From: Planctomycetota bacterium
GTDB taxonomy: Bacteria; Planctomycetota; Planctomycetia; Gemmatales; Gemmataceae
Assembly (NCBI GenBank): GCA_018970845.1
Contig: JAGWVO010000275.1
Coordinates: 1 to 5,208, forward strand
DNA length: 5,208 bases
Direction: 5' to 3'
Shown in pieces: positions 1 through 5,208 of the stretch. The notes beneath the pieces are model-generated. The model saw nothing but the letters and a program-made list of their open reading frames with translations. It was not told the DNA's origin and ran no database searches. The position numbers and the translations under genes are program-made. How positions within the stretch are numbered: the stretch's first letter is position 1; each line of letters starts with the position of its first letter.

Positions 1-480
1 ATCGACAACAGGGGGACGATCGACCTCAGCGACGGAACCATCGTGCTCAGAAGCACCGGCTCCATCACCAATCGTGGCCGGATCCTCAAGTCGGGCACGG
101 GAACCGCCTCGTTCCTGGCCAGCCTCGACAATCAGGGCACCGTCGAGGTGCCCCAAGGCACCCTGACATTCTCACAATTTGGATCAACAGCCATCCAGAA
201 TTATTCAACCGCCAGCGGCGGCACGCTCACGGGCGGCACCTGGAAGGTGTCGGGCGCCGGCATCCTCGACCTTGGCGGGCTCGACAACAACAGCACCGAT
301 CCTGTTTCCGTGATTTCCGGCGCCACCGTGATGGTGGACGGAACCGCGGCCGTCTTTGACGGGCTCGGTTCACTCAAATCCAACGCCGGCACCCTTGTTC
401 TTTCGGGGGGAGCCGACCTGGGCCTCACCGGCAATGACTTCACCAACGCTGGGCTGATCGGCCTCGGTTCCGGATCCGTC
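1..480 (+). other. Beta-solenoid region of the giant protein (residues 1-160)
   Basis: Short beta strands alternate with turns containing Asn-x-Gly. The motif N-x-G recurs at residues 3, 24 and 44, a step of 20-21 residues, and again at 149 (FTNAGLIGL). Each is followed by alternating hydrophobic residues, as in IDNRGTIDL and LDNQGTVEV. This is the usual look of right-handed beta-helix passenger domains in autotransporter-like and filamentous-haemagglutinin-like proteins. The ladder very probably starts upstream of the window. The fold is inferred from the pattern; no specific family is claimed. Confidence 0.65.
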
Positions 481-3400
481 CTTTCGGTGAAGTCGTTCAC
501 CCAGACAGCCACCGGAGGCTTAGGCATCGGCATTGGGGGATTGCCGTCGGATGGAAGATTCGGGAGGGTGGCCGCCACCCAGGGCGCCTCGCTTGCCGGG
601 GCCCTCAAGGTGGAAATTGAGGGCGGGTTCGGCATCACCGCGGGCCAAACCTACTCCTTCCTTGCCGCCACCAGCTTTTCCGGACAGTTCGATTCCGTCA
701 CCGGCCTCAAGCTCGGCCGCGTGACGCTGATGGAACTCCGCCCAACGGCCGCCACCCGTGACCTCGCCACCCTGCTCCCCGCGCCCGACATCGCTGCGTC
801 ATCGGTCACGGCCATTTCCACCAGCGGCTTTGCCGGCGAGAACATCACCATCGACTGGACCGTGTCCAACATTGGCGGCACCGACGCCGCGGGCACCTGG
901 TCTGACTCGGTTTACCTCTCCACCGATGACGCCTTCGACCGGGATGACATCCTTGTGGGGCGTCTGGATCATTCGGGCGGCCTGGCCGCGGGAGCCAGCT
1001 ACACGCGCAGGCTGACAGCCAAGATTCCAGCCGTTTCTGGTTCGTACAAGGTGATTGTCGTGGCTGACGGTCAGGCCCGCCTGTCCGACATCAACCGGGC
1101 CAACAACGCCTCCGCCGAGGCGAGCTTCAGGGTCATCTCCTACAAGCCCATCGCGCCCGGGGCATCTGAATCGGTCCCCTTGGCCGCCGGGGGAGTCGCC
1201 TACCGTCAGGTGACGCTGGCGGCGGGGCAATCGGTTCAGGTGGAGCCTCCATCAGGATTGACCGGATCGTTGCTGTTCGCGTCGGCACGCGACGGGGCGC
1301 CCGACCTGGCCACGCGTTTGCCAGCGGCCGAAAGCCTGCCCGTGCTGGCCGGCCCGGGCACATTCGTGGTGGCCATCGTCGCCGGACCGGGTTACACGGC
1401 CAGCGCGGCGACAATCACCATGGCCCCAAGGCCCCTGGCCGTGACGGCAATCGACACGACCCGGGTGGGAGCGGGCGGCACCGCCACCATCGCCATCCGG
1501 GGCAGCGCGTTCCAGGCCGGGGCGACGGTTTCCCTGGTGGATCCCGACACCCAGTTGCCGGTCATCCAAGCCACCACCGTCCGCGTGGTGGATGAATCGA
1601 CGATCATGGCCACCTTCAACCTGGCCGGCGCCACCACCGGAAGGCGCAAGGTGAGGGTTGACATCAACGGTTCCAACACCACCAGCGCCTCCACCGTGGA
1701 AGTCACACCGGCGGCGACGGCTTCGTTCTCGGCGCAAGTCATCACCCCGGAATCGGTCAGGCCACGCGTGCCGTTCGACGGCAAGGTCGTGATCACGAAC
1801 AACGGCACATCCGACGCCCTGGTCCCGTTGCTTTCCCTCAGCCAGTCGGCCCCCTTCAAGTTCGTCAGGTCGGGTGATGGGTGGATGAACTTGGCTGGCA
1901 CGCTGCAACTGGTCGCGCACCCCGGCGACGGCCGGAACTTTCTCCGGCCAGGCGAGTCGGTGGTGGTGCCGTTCAAGGCCTACGCCGACACGGCGGAAGT
2001 CCATATCTTCGACACGATCACCCTCTCCGTTGTCGGCGCGGACAGCAATGCGGCGTTCGACCCGGCGACCATCGACGCCGCCTTCGCCGACAGCGGCAAC
2101 CTCCGGCCCGCGGCGATCGCGCTCATGAAAACCCGCGTGGGCACCACGGCCGGTTCCTATGTGTCCTATCTCGCCGGGGTGGCGGCCCAAGCCGCGTCGC
2201 TGGGCGTGGCCAACTTCCGCGTGGATGAACTTTTGCAAATCGCCATCCGCGACATCTCTGCCAAGGACATCCTGGCCTCCGCCCGCGGAAAACTGGCTGG
2301 CGTTTCGGCACAGGTGGCGCAAACCCGCGGGCTCAACCTGGTGAACCTGGATAGCGGTGATTCCTATCCCGCCGTGATCGCCCTCGACGGCACCTTCGCC
2401 TTCCATGGCGTTCCGAAAGGTTTCTACACCCTGAAATCCGACGGATTCGGGATCTTGCCGACGCGGATCGTCAAAGGCGATTCCATGGCCACGCTCGGCA
2501 CCGTGAACGCCGTGACATACCAGCCCCTGGAAGGAACGGTGATCAACGGTTCCACAGGCAGGGCTGTTTCCGGAGCCAAGGTGGTTGCCGAACTGGCCGG
2601 CCAGGTGATCACCTCGGAGACCGATTCCCGCGGAATGTATTCCCTGCTGCTTCAGCCGTCGGTGGCCTACAACCTCACCGTTTCCAAGGATGGACTCACC
2701 GAATTATCCACCCAGCTTGCTGTCACGGCGCCGACCAACCGCGACTTCACGCTGGAAACGGGCAGGATCATTTCCGGGGTGGTGAAGAGCGGCGACAATC
2801 CCGTGGCGGGGGCGACGGTCACGCTCACGGGAGGTGGATCGTTCCGCAGCGCCACAACCGCCGCCAATGGCACCTACTCCTTCACGGGATTGGGCGGGGC
2901 CTCGTTCGAACTGCAAGCCTCAACGGCATCCCAATTATCCCAAGTCCAGTCCGTGACATTCACGAACGCCCAATCCTCGGTATCGGCCGGTGTGCTCGGC
3001 TTGCAGACCTCGGTGGCCTTGACGGGAACGGTGACGACGGGCGCCACTCCCGCCACCACGCTGCGGGGAATCCTGGTTGGATTCAAGGGACCCGACGGCC
3101 GGGTCCGCACCACGACCACCGATTCCCTCGGCCAATACACCCTGCGGGTGCTGCCCAACCAGGCGGGCACGCTCTTCAGCGAAAGCCCGGGGTTCCTGCA
3201 GTTCCGGAGTTCGGCCAATTCTGGTGCGACGGGCCTGCTCACCAACATCAGTCTCCAGGCGCTCGGCTCGGTTTCCGGCGCCGTCACCAACGGAACCGCT
3301 CCCGTCGCCGGCGCCACGATCCGGCTCACATCCGCCTCGCCGGCCGACAGCTATCTTCGCGAGGTGAAAACAACATCGTCAGGCGCGTATTCCGTCGGGT

Positions 3401-5208
3401 CGTTGCCTGATGGCAACTACATCCTCGAATGGGTCGGCAATCCCCTCGCGGGCGCCCGGCAGGCCATCACCATCTCGGGCCACCAGCCTGTCACGGCGAA
3501 CATCCAGGTTGCCGGTTGCCAGATCTCAGGCGCCGTGCAGGACATCGCGAACATCCCGTCCACCGGTTATCCGTTCATCGTCCTGTCGGGTGGCCAGGCG
3601 GTCTACTCCGGAAGCACCGACCCGATGGGCCGGTACTCGGTTGAGGTAACGGCCGCTGGCACCTACCGCATCCTCGCTCAAACGGGACCGGGAACATGGT
3701 CTTCCGTGCTGGTCGAGGTGGGCGCATCCGACAGGCAACTGCTTGGCAAAGACCTCACGCAAGGCCAGGCATCCCGGCCCCTGCTGGTGACCAACGGGAC
3801 AGGGCAACCGGTTTCAGGCGCGACGGTCGAAGCCCGACTCGGGAGCCTGACCCTTTCAACGACCACCGACAGCGCGGGAAGGGCATCGTTTGCCGGAATG
3901 ATTCCGGAAGCGGTATCGCTTGTGGTTCTCGCGAATGGCGGCAGCGCCGTTCTTGCTTCAATCAATCTCACGGGCGCCACGGATCTCCCAGTTCAACTCA
4001 CGCCAAACGGTTCTTTGGAAGCCAACGATGACGGCTTTCTTTCCTCTGGAATCCAAGGAGGATTGGAGATTGTCGCCGTCAGGCTCGGTACGCGGATTAC
4101 CGTTTCCAGGACATCCGATGGGTCATTCGGAGGCCTGATTGGAAGCTGGACCAACTATCCGGCCGGTGATTACAGGGTTTATGTCTATGCCGGCAGCCAA
4201 GGTGACTCGCCCAGCGGTAGATTGCTGGGGATCTCCTCCGCCACTGTGACGGTGGCGGCCGGTCAATTGATTTCCGCCTCCATCCAATCGGTTGAACTCA
4301 CCAAGCGGGCCATCCGCCTCACGGACCAAAATGGCAACGGACTCGGCAACGCCGTCGTGACGATCAAGACCGATGATGGAACAATCATCGACACGGAAGT
4401 CACGGATTCGGCCGGATTGGTTTCGGTATCGTGCCCTCCGTCATTTGTTCCCTGCCAGTTGGCCATCGACATCAATGGCGCCACCAGGGTGGTGTCAACC
4501 AACCTGCAAGCGGGAGCCAACGGCGAGGTTGGCGTCACGGTGGCTTTGGCGGCCAGCGGCCTGGTTCCCCAACCTTCATACTCGGCAACGCGGGGAATCA
4601 TTTTCCCAAGCGTGCAAAACGACCTTGTGGAACCCTATCTCCCGCCCGCGCCGGCGGAAGATGACCCGTGTTACAACGACAAAATCCGTTATTTCATCGC
4701 GGCCCTTCGTGAAATCCTTAATTTCCGCTCCGCAAGGGACGAAACTAACAGGCAGTGGGAAGCCCTCAGCGCCATCGAAAAGGCAACATATGGTGAGTTA
4801 GCGTCGCGAGCCACCATTGCCGGCCTGAAACTGGTAACCGCAACGGCATCCATCGCCAATGGTTTCAATGCGGTCAGGCAGCACGGCAACTTGACGGATG
4901 AACTGCTTCAAAGCGGCCTCTCAAAGGGAACCGCGGACAGCGTTAACATGCTTGGCACGATGATTGGGAATTACGCTGAAGTGATTGGGTCCGCAATATC
5001 CGATTCCTATGATCCCGAACTTAACGGCAAAGCATCCCAATCCACCATACTGAATCTTATTGGCGCGCTCGCGGCCCAAGGGGTTTCCATTTTTCAACTC
5101 GCGGAACAGGGTTTGACTGATATCGGATATATTAGTGACAAGCTAGGAAAAGCAGTTCCCGTAATAGACAGCATTCGCGAAATACTATTGCAAATTCTTG
5201 AGGTGCGA
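1..5208 (+). CDS. Giant modular surface or secreted protein, internal fragment (CARDB, Ig-like and carboxypeptidase-regulatory-like repeats)
   Basis: Frame 1 is open through all 1,736 codons, so both ends of the gene lie outside the window. The first in-frame ATG (base 331) is not a start, because the same repetitive beta-rich protein already runs upstream of it. The composition is typical of an extracellular stalk: rich in Gly, Ala, Thr, Ser and Val, with only four cysteines (residues 1173, 1478, 1485, 1557). No membrane anchor or enzyme motif is visible. Module order is beta-solenoid, autotransporter-like module, CARDB, PPC-like, IPT-like, second Ig-like domain, helical segment, one half and eight full carboxypeptidase-regulatory-like units, proline hinge, helical tail. 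Families with this layout usually act in adhesion, surface structure or display of a C-terminal module. The role here is inferred; no substrate or partner can be named. I am very sure of the reading frame, fairly sure of the protein class, and unsure of the function. An automatic annotation would probably call it a carboxypeptidase regulatory-like or CARDB domain-containing protein, or hypothetical. Confidence 0.95.
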   Translation, partial: MDNRGTIDLSDGTIVLRSTGSITNRGRILKSGTGTASFLASLDNQGTVEVPQGTLTFSQFGSTAIQNYSTASGGTLTGGTWKVSGAGILDLGGLDNNSTDPVSVISGATVMVDGTAAVFDGLGSLKSNAGTLVLSGGADLGLTGNDFTNAGLIGLGSGSVLSVKSFTQTATGGLGIGIGGLPSDGRFGRVAATQGASLAGALKVEIEGGFGITAGQTYSFLAATSFSGQFDSVTGLKLGRVTLMELRPTAATRDLATLLPAPDIAASSVTAISTSGFAGENITIDWTVSNIGGTDAAGTWSDSVYLSTDDAFDRDDILVGRLDHSGGLAAGASYTRRLTAKIPAVSGSYKVIVVADGQARLSDINRANNASAEASFRVISYKPIAPGASESVPLAAGGVAYRQVTLAAGQSVQVEPPSGLTGSLLFASARDGAPDLATRLPAAESLPVLAGPGTFVVAIVAGPGYTASAATITMAPRPLAVTAIDTTRVGAGGTATIAIRGSAFQAGATVSLVDPDTQLPVIQATTVRVVDESTIMATFNLAGATTGRRKVRVDINGSNTTSASTVEVTPAATASFSAQVITPESVRPRVPFDGKVVITNNGTSDALVPLLSLSQSAPFKFVRSGDGWMNLAGTLQLVAHPGDGRNFLRPGESVVVPFKAYADTAEVHIFDTITLSVVGADSNAAFDPATIDAAFADSGNLRPAAIALMKTRVGTTAGSYVSYLAGVAAQAASLGVANFRVDELLQIAIRDISAKDILASARGKLAGVSAQVAQTRGLNLVNLDSGDSYPAVIALDGTFAFHGVPKGFYTLKSDGFGILPTRIVKGDSMATLGTVNAVTYQPLEGTVINGSTGRAVSGAKVVAELAGQVITSETDSRGMYSLLLQPSVAYNLTVSKDGLTELSTQLAVTAPTNRDFTLETGRIISGVVKSGDNPVAGATVTLTGGGSFRSATTAANGTYSFTGLGGASFELQASTASQLSQVQSVTFTNAQSSVSAGVLGLQTSVALTGTVTTGATPATTLRGILVGFKGPDGRVRTTTTDSLGQYTLRVLPNQAGTLFSESPGFLQFRSSANSGATGLLTNISLQALGSVSGAVTNGTAPVAGATIRLTSASPADSYLREVKTTSSGAYSVGSLPDGNYILEWVGNPLAGARQAITISGHQPVTANIQVAGCQISGAVQDIANIPSTGYPFIVLSGGQAVYSGSTDPMGRYSVEVTAAGTYRILAQTGPGTWSSVLVEVGASDRQLLGKDLTQGQASRPLLVTNGTGQPVSGATVEARLGSLTLSTTTDSAGRASFAGMIPEAVSLVVLANGGSAVLASINLTGATDLPVQLTPNGSLEANDDGFLSSGIQGGLEIVAVRLGTRITVSRTSDGSFGGLIGSWTNYPAGDYRVYVYAGSQGDSPSGRLLGISSATVTVAAGQLISASIQSVELTKRAIRLTDQNGNGLGNAVVTIKTDDGTIIDTEVTDSAGLVSVSCPPSFVPCQLAIDINGATRVVSTNLQAGANGEVGVTVALAASGLVPQPSYSATRGIIFPSVQNDLVEPYLPPAPAEDDPCYNDKIRYFIAALREILNFRSARDETNRQWEALSAIEKATYGELASRATIAGLKLVTATASIANGFNAVRQHGNLTDELLQSGLSKGTADSVNMLGTMIGNYAEVIGSAISDSYDPELNGKASQSTILNLIGALAAQGVSIFQLAEQGLTDIGYISDKLGKAVPVIDSIREILLQILEVR
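481..720 (+). other. Autotransporter-like beta module closing the solenoid (residues 161-240)
   Basis: The segment follows a pattern I know from solenoid-bearing surface proteins: a Gly-rich strand (GGLGIGIGG, 172-180), a polar turn with S-D-G (183-185), the strand ASLAGALKVEI (196-206), then GF-x-I-T-A-G-Q-x-Y-x-F (209-220) and a final SGQF (227-230). In such proteins this module follows the repeats and caps the helix. Here it lies exactly between the solenoid and the CARDB domain, which fits a capping role. The family assignment is from memory of the pattern. Confidence 0.5.
784..1134 (+). other. CARDB domain (residues 262-378)
   Basis: This is the most recognisable domain of the protein. 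It opens with PDI (262-264), followed by the core strand pattern W-x-V-x-N (286-290) with Gly-Gly just after. Next comes W-S-D-S-V-Y-L-S (300-307), then an acidic loop, TDDAFDRDD (308-316). The strand GSYKVIVVAD (347-356) and the closing D-I-N-R-A-N-N (363-369) match the usual 'x-E-x-N-E-x-N-N' ending. CARDB (cell adhesion related domain found in bacteria) is an Ig-like fold of about 100-120 residues found in large secreted proteins; the length here is normal. The acidic loop could bind calcium, but that is inference. Confidence 0.85.
1141..1434 (+). other. PPC-like beta domain (residues 381-478)
   Basis: About 98 residues of beta-rich sequence follow the CARDB domain directly. The pattern resembles pre-peptidase C-terminal (PPC) domains: AYRQVTLAAGQSVQV (400-414), a strand with LLFASARDG (424-432), and a closing GTFVVAIVAGPGYTASAATITM (from 453). 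The usual PPC order is 'strand, A-G-x-x-V-x-V, then G-T-Y-x-V-x-V'. In PPC proteins this domain often sits beside CARDB and protease or stalk domains. The match is by pattern only, and an unrelated jelly-roll domain is possible. Confidence 0.5.
1435..1713 (+). other. IPT/TIG-like Ig fold (residues 479-571)
   Basis: The segment has the pattern of IPT/TIG-type Ig domains: an opening strand LAVTAIDTTRVGAGG (479-493) and TATIAIRGSAF-x-x-GATVSL (494-512), where the G-x-x-F-x-x-G-x-x-V motif is diagnostic. VVDESTIMATFNL (529-541) then takes the place of the usual 'S-x-T-x-L-x-A-x-F'. The last strands, GRRKVRVDINGSNTTSASTVEV (from 547), match the closing 'G-x-Y-x-V-x-V-x-N-x-x-G-x-x' strands. Tyr is replaced by Arg-Lys and the final Gly by Asn, so it is somewhat divergent. 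The domain is structural and has no catalytic residues. Confidence 0.6.
1714..2040 (+). other. Second Ig-like domain (residues 572-680)
   Basis: The domain begins ASFSAQVITPESVRPRVPF (574-592). The strand KVVITNNGTSDALVPLLSL (595-613) follows, with the N-x-G-x-x-D motif typical of strands that frame a CARDB- or DUF11-like fold. The residues LRPGESVVVPFKA (648-660) are the usual 'L-x-P-G-x-x-x-x-x-x-x' end of such domains. From memory, a domain with 'R-P-x-x-P-F' followed by 'N-x-G-x-x-D-x-x-x-P-L-L' sits right after an IPT-like domain in giant planctomycete proteins. That supports an established module order rather than a chance arrangement. I do not know a formal family name. Confidence 0.55.
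2050..2340 (+). other. Helical segment between Ig-like domains and repeats (residues 684-780)
   Basis: The only clearly helical stretch inside the stalk. It has few Gly/Thr strand patterns and many Ala, Leu and charged residues, for example RPAAIALMKTRVGTTAGSYV (702-721), YLAGVAAQAASLGV (723-736) and FRVDELLQIAIRDI (739-752). A helix of this type with the motif V-G-T-T-x-G-x-Y followed by Y-L is what I remember between the last Ig-like domain and the following module in giant planctomycete/verrucomicrobial proteins. There it often precedes Rhs/YD repeats or carboxypeptidase-regulatory-like units; here it precedes the latter. The helical nature is visible; the family link is from memory. Confidence 0.5.
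2341..2523 (+). repeat. Half carboxypeptidase-regulatory-like unit (residues 781-841)
   Basis: The second half of a repeat unit is present without a clear first half. DGTFAFHGVPKGFYTLKSDG (796-815) matches the family's 'G-x-F-x-F-x-x-V-P-x-G-x-Y-x-L-x-x-x-G', and a last strand ends near residue 840. The family's opening G-x-V ... G-A-x-V part is missing, replaced by the end of the helical segment. It is either a truncated first unit or one whose first strands have diverged beyond recognition. Confidence 0.5.
2524..4560 (+). repeat. Eight tandem carboxypeptidase-regulatory-like units (residues 842-1520)
   Basis: Eight diverged units form a long beta stalk. By base: 2524-2760, 2761-3006, 3007-3261, 3262-3513, 3514-3762, 3763-4005, 4006-4299 and 4300-4560, that is 79, 82, 85, 84, 83, 81, 98 and 87 residues. 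Each opens with a short G-x-V strand. Most then carry P-V-x-G-A-x-V (V856-V861, P934-V940, P1101-I1107, P1270-V1276), then D-S-x-G-x-Y or a variant (875-880, 1041-1046, 1207-1212, 1290-1293, 1469-1472). The second and fourth continue with a strand like YSFTGL (959-964) or YSVGSLPDGNY (1130-1140). This is the pattern of the CarboxypepD_reg / CNA-B-like transthyretin fold, used by large surface proteins as a rigid spacer. The third, fifth and seventh units are the weakest matches. I see no long DNA identity between units, so the duplication is old. Boundaries are good to a few residues. Confidence 0.75.
4561..4668 (+). other. Proline-rich hinge between stalk and tail (residues 1521-1556)
   Basis: The beta repeats stop and a short segment rich in Pro and acidic residues follows: LVPQPSYSATRG (1521-1532), then VEPYLPPAPAEDDP (1543-1556). 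Such a segment usually behaves as a flexible or extended linker. It marks the boundary between the repeat stalk and the helical tail, and is followed immediately by Cys1557. Confidence 0.6.
4669..5208 (+). other. Alpha-helical C-terminal region, function unknown, continues past the window (residues 1557-1736)
   Basis: About 180 residues with a sharp change of character: mostly helix-forming, with charged amphipathic stretches such as DKIRYFIAALREILNFRSAR (1560-1579) and ETNRQWEALSAIEKATYGEL (1581-1600). Small-residue hydrophobic stretches follow, such as ATIAGLKLVTATASIANGF (1604-1622), MLGTMIGNYAEVIGSAI (1650-1666) and ILNLIGALAAQGVSIFQLAE (1683-1702). None is long and hydrophobic enough for me to call a membrane helix. 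I do not recognise the family. In related giant proteins, from memory, a helical linker starting with a Cys near a D-P precedes further beta domains. A helical domain ahead of a toxin is another possibility. The codon usage shifts here as well. The end of the gene is not in view. Confidence 0.55.

Noticed and set aside
331..333. First in-frame ATG as the gene's start codon
   Set aside because: The codons before it already form the same solenoid pattern with N-x-G rungs, and no signal peptide follows it. I also saw no convincing ribosome binding site.
201..638. Minus-strand open frame of 145 codons, and similar shorter ones on both strands (for example 2874-3329, 4263-4601 and 4373-4801)
   Set aside because: All are in other frames inside the continuous plus-strand coding region. 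Their translations are Pro-, Arg- or Ser-rich as expected of GC-rich shadows, and none shows a known domain.
1571..1591. Perfect 7-bp inverted repeat (CCACCAC / GTGGTGG) with a 7-base loop
   Set aside because: It lies within the IPT-like domain, has no T-tract after it, and is expected by chance in GC-rich coding DNA. It is not a terminator.
1252..2406. A 384-codon open frame on the minus strand
   Set aside because: It is in exact register with the plus-strand codons, so its stops correspond to plus-strand TTA, CTA or TCA codons, which are rare in this GC-rich gene. Its lower bound is set by the plus-strand TCA at 1249-1251. Its translation is rich in Gly, Arg and His with no recognisable domain, while the plus strand has clear domains throughout.
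4055..4071. AAGGAGG followed by an in-frame TTG and ATT, a possible internal ribosome binding site and start
   Set aside because: The TTG begins only one base after the motif, and ATT is a rare start codon. The site lies in the middle of a beta repeat unit, and the motif simply encodes Gln-Gly-Gly.
2341..4560. An enzyme (carboxypeptidase) suggested by the name of the repeat family
   Set aside because: The repeats match only the regulatory transthyretin-like domain. No zinc-binding H-x-x-E motif with a downstream His, and no other catalytic domain, is visible.

Overview
The whole 5,208-base window is one protein-coding reading frame. Frame 1 of the plus strand runs from base 1 to base 5208 without a stop, 1,736 codons, and is open at both ends. 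The start codon, signal peptide, promoter, stop codon and terminator of this gene therefore all lie outside the window. I see no second gene, RNA gene, mobile element, CRISPR array or intergenic space. The other reading frames on both strands look like shadows of this gene.

The protein is a very large, probably secreted or cell-surface, modular protein built mostly of beta-rich stalk domains. In order I read (residue numbers count from base 1): a beta-solenoid stretch (about 1-160); a beta module of the kind found in autotransporter-like proteins (161-240); a CARDB domain (262-378); a PPC-like beta domain (381-478); an IPT/TIG-like Ig fold (479-571); a second Ig-like domain containing N-G-T and L-R-P-G-E (572-680); a helical segment (684-780); half of a carboxypeptidase-regulatory-like unit (781-841); eight more such units of about 80-98 residues (842-1520); a proline-rich hinge (1521-1556); and an alpha-helical tail (1557-1736) that I do not recognise and that continues past the window. 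I see no catalytic domain.

The organism is most likely a GC-rich member of the Planctomycetota-Verrucomicrobiota group. This rests on the GC-rich coding sequence (37/60 G+C in bases 1-60, 44/60 in 2161-2220) and on the combination of solenoid, CARDB, PPC-like, Ig-like and carboxypeptidase-regulatory-like modules in one giant protein, which I remember as typical of those phyla. No phylogenetic marker gene is present, so the assignment is tentative.

The most interesting signal is at the 3' end. Where the stalk stops and the helical tail begins, the codon usage changes. All four in-frame ATA codons and both in-frame CTA codons lie after base 4995, and G+C in the last 108 bases falls to 46/108. 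The design of a long beta stalk carrying a compositionally different tail is compatible with an exchangeable C-terminal module, but the end of the gene must be seen to decide that.
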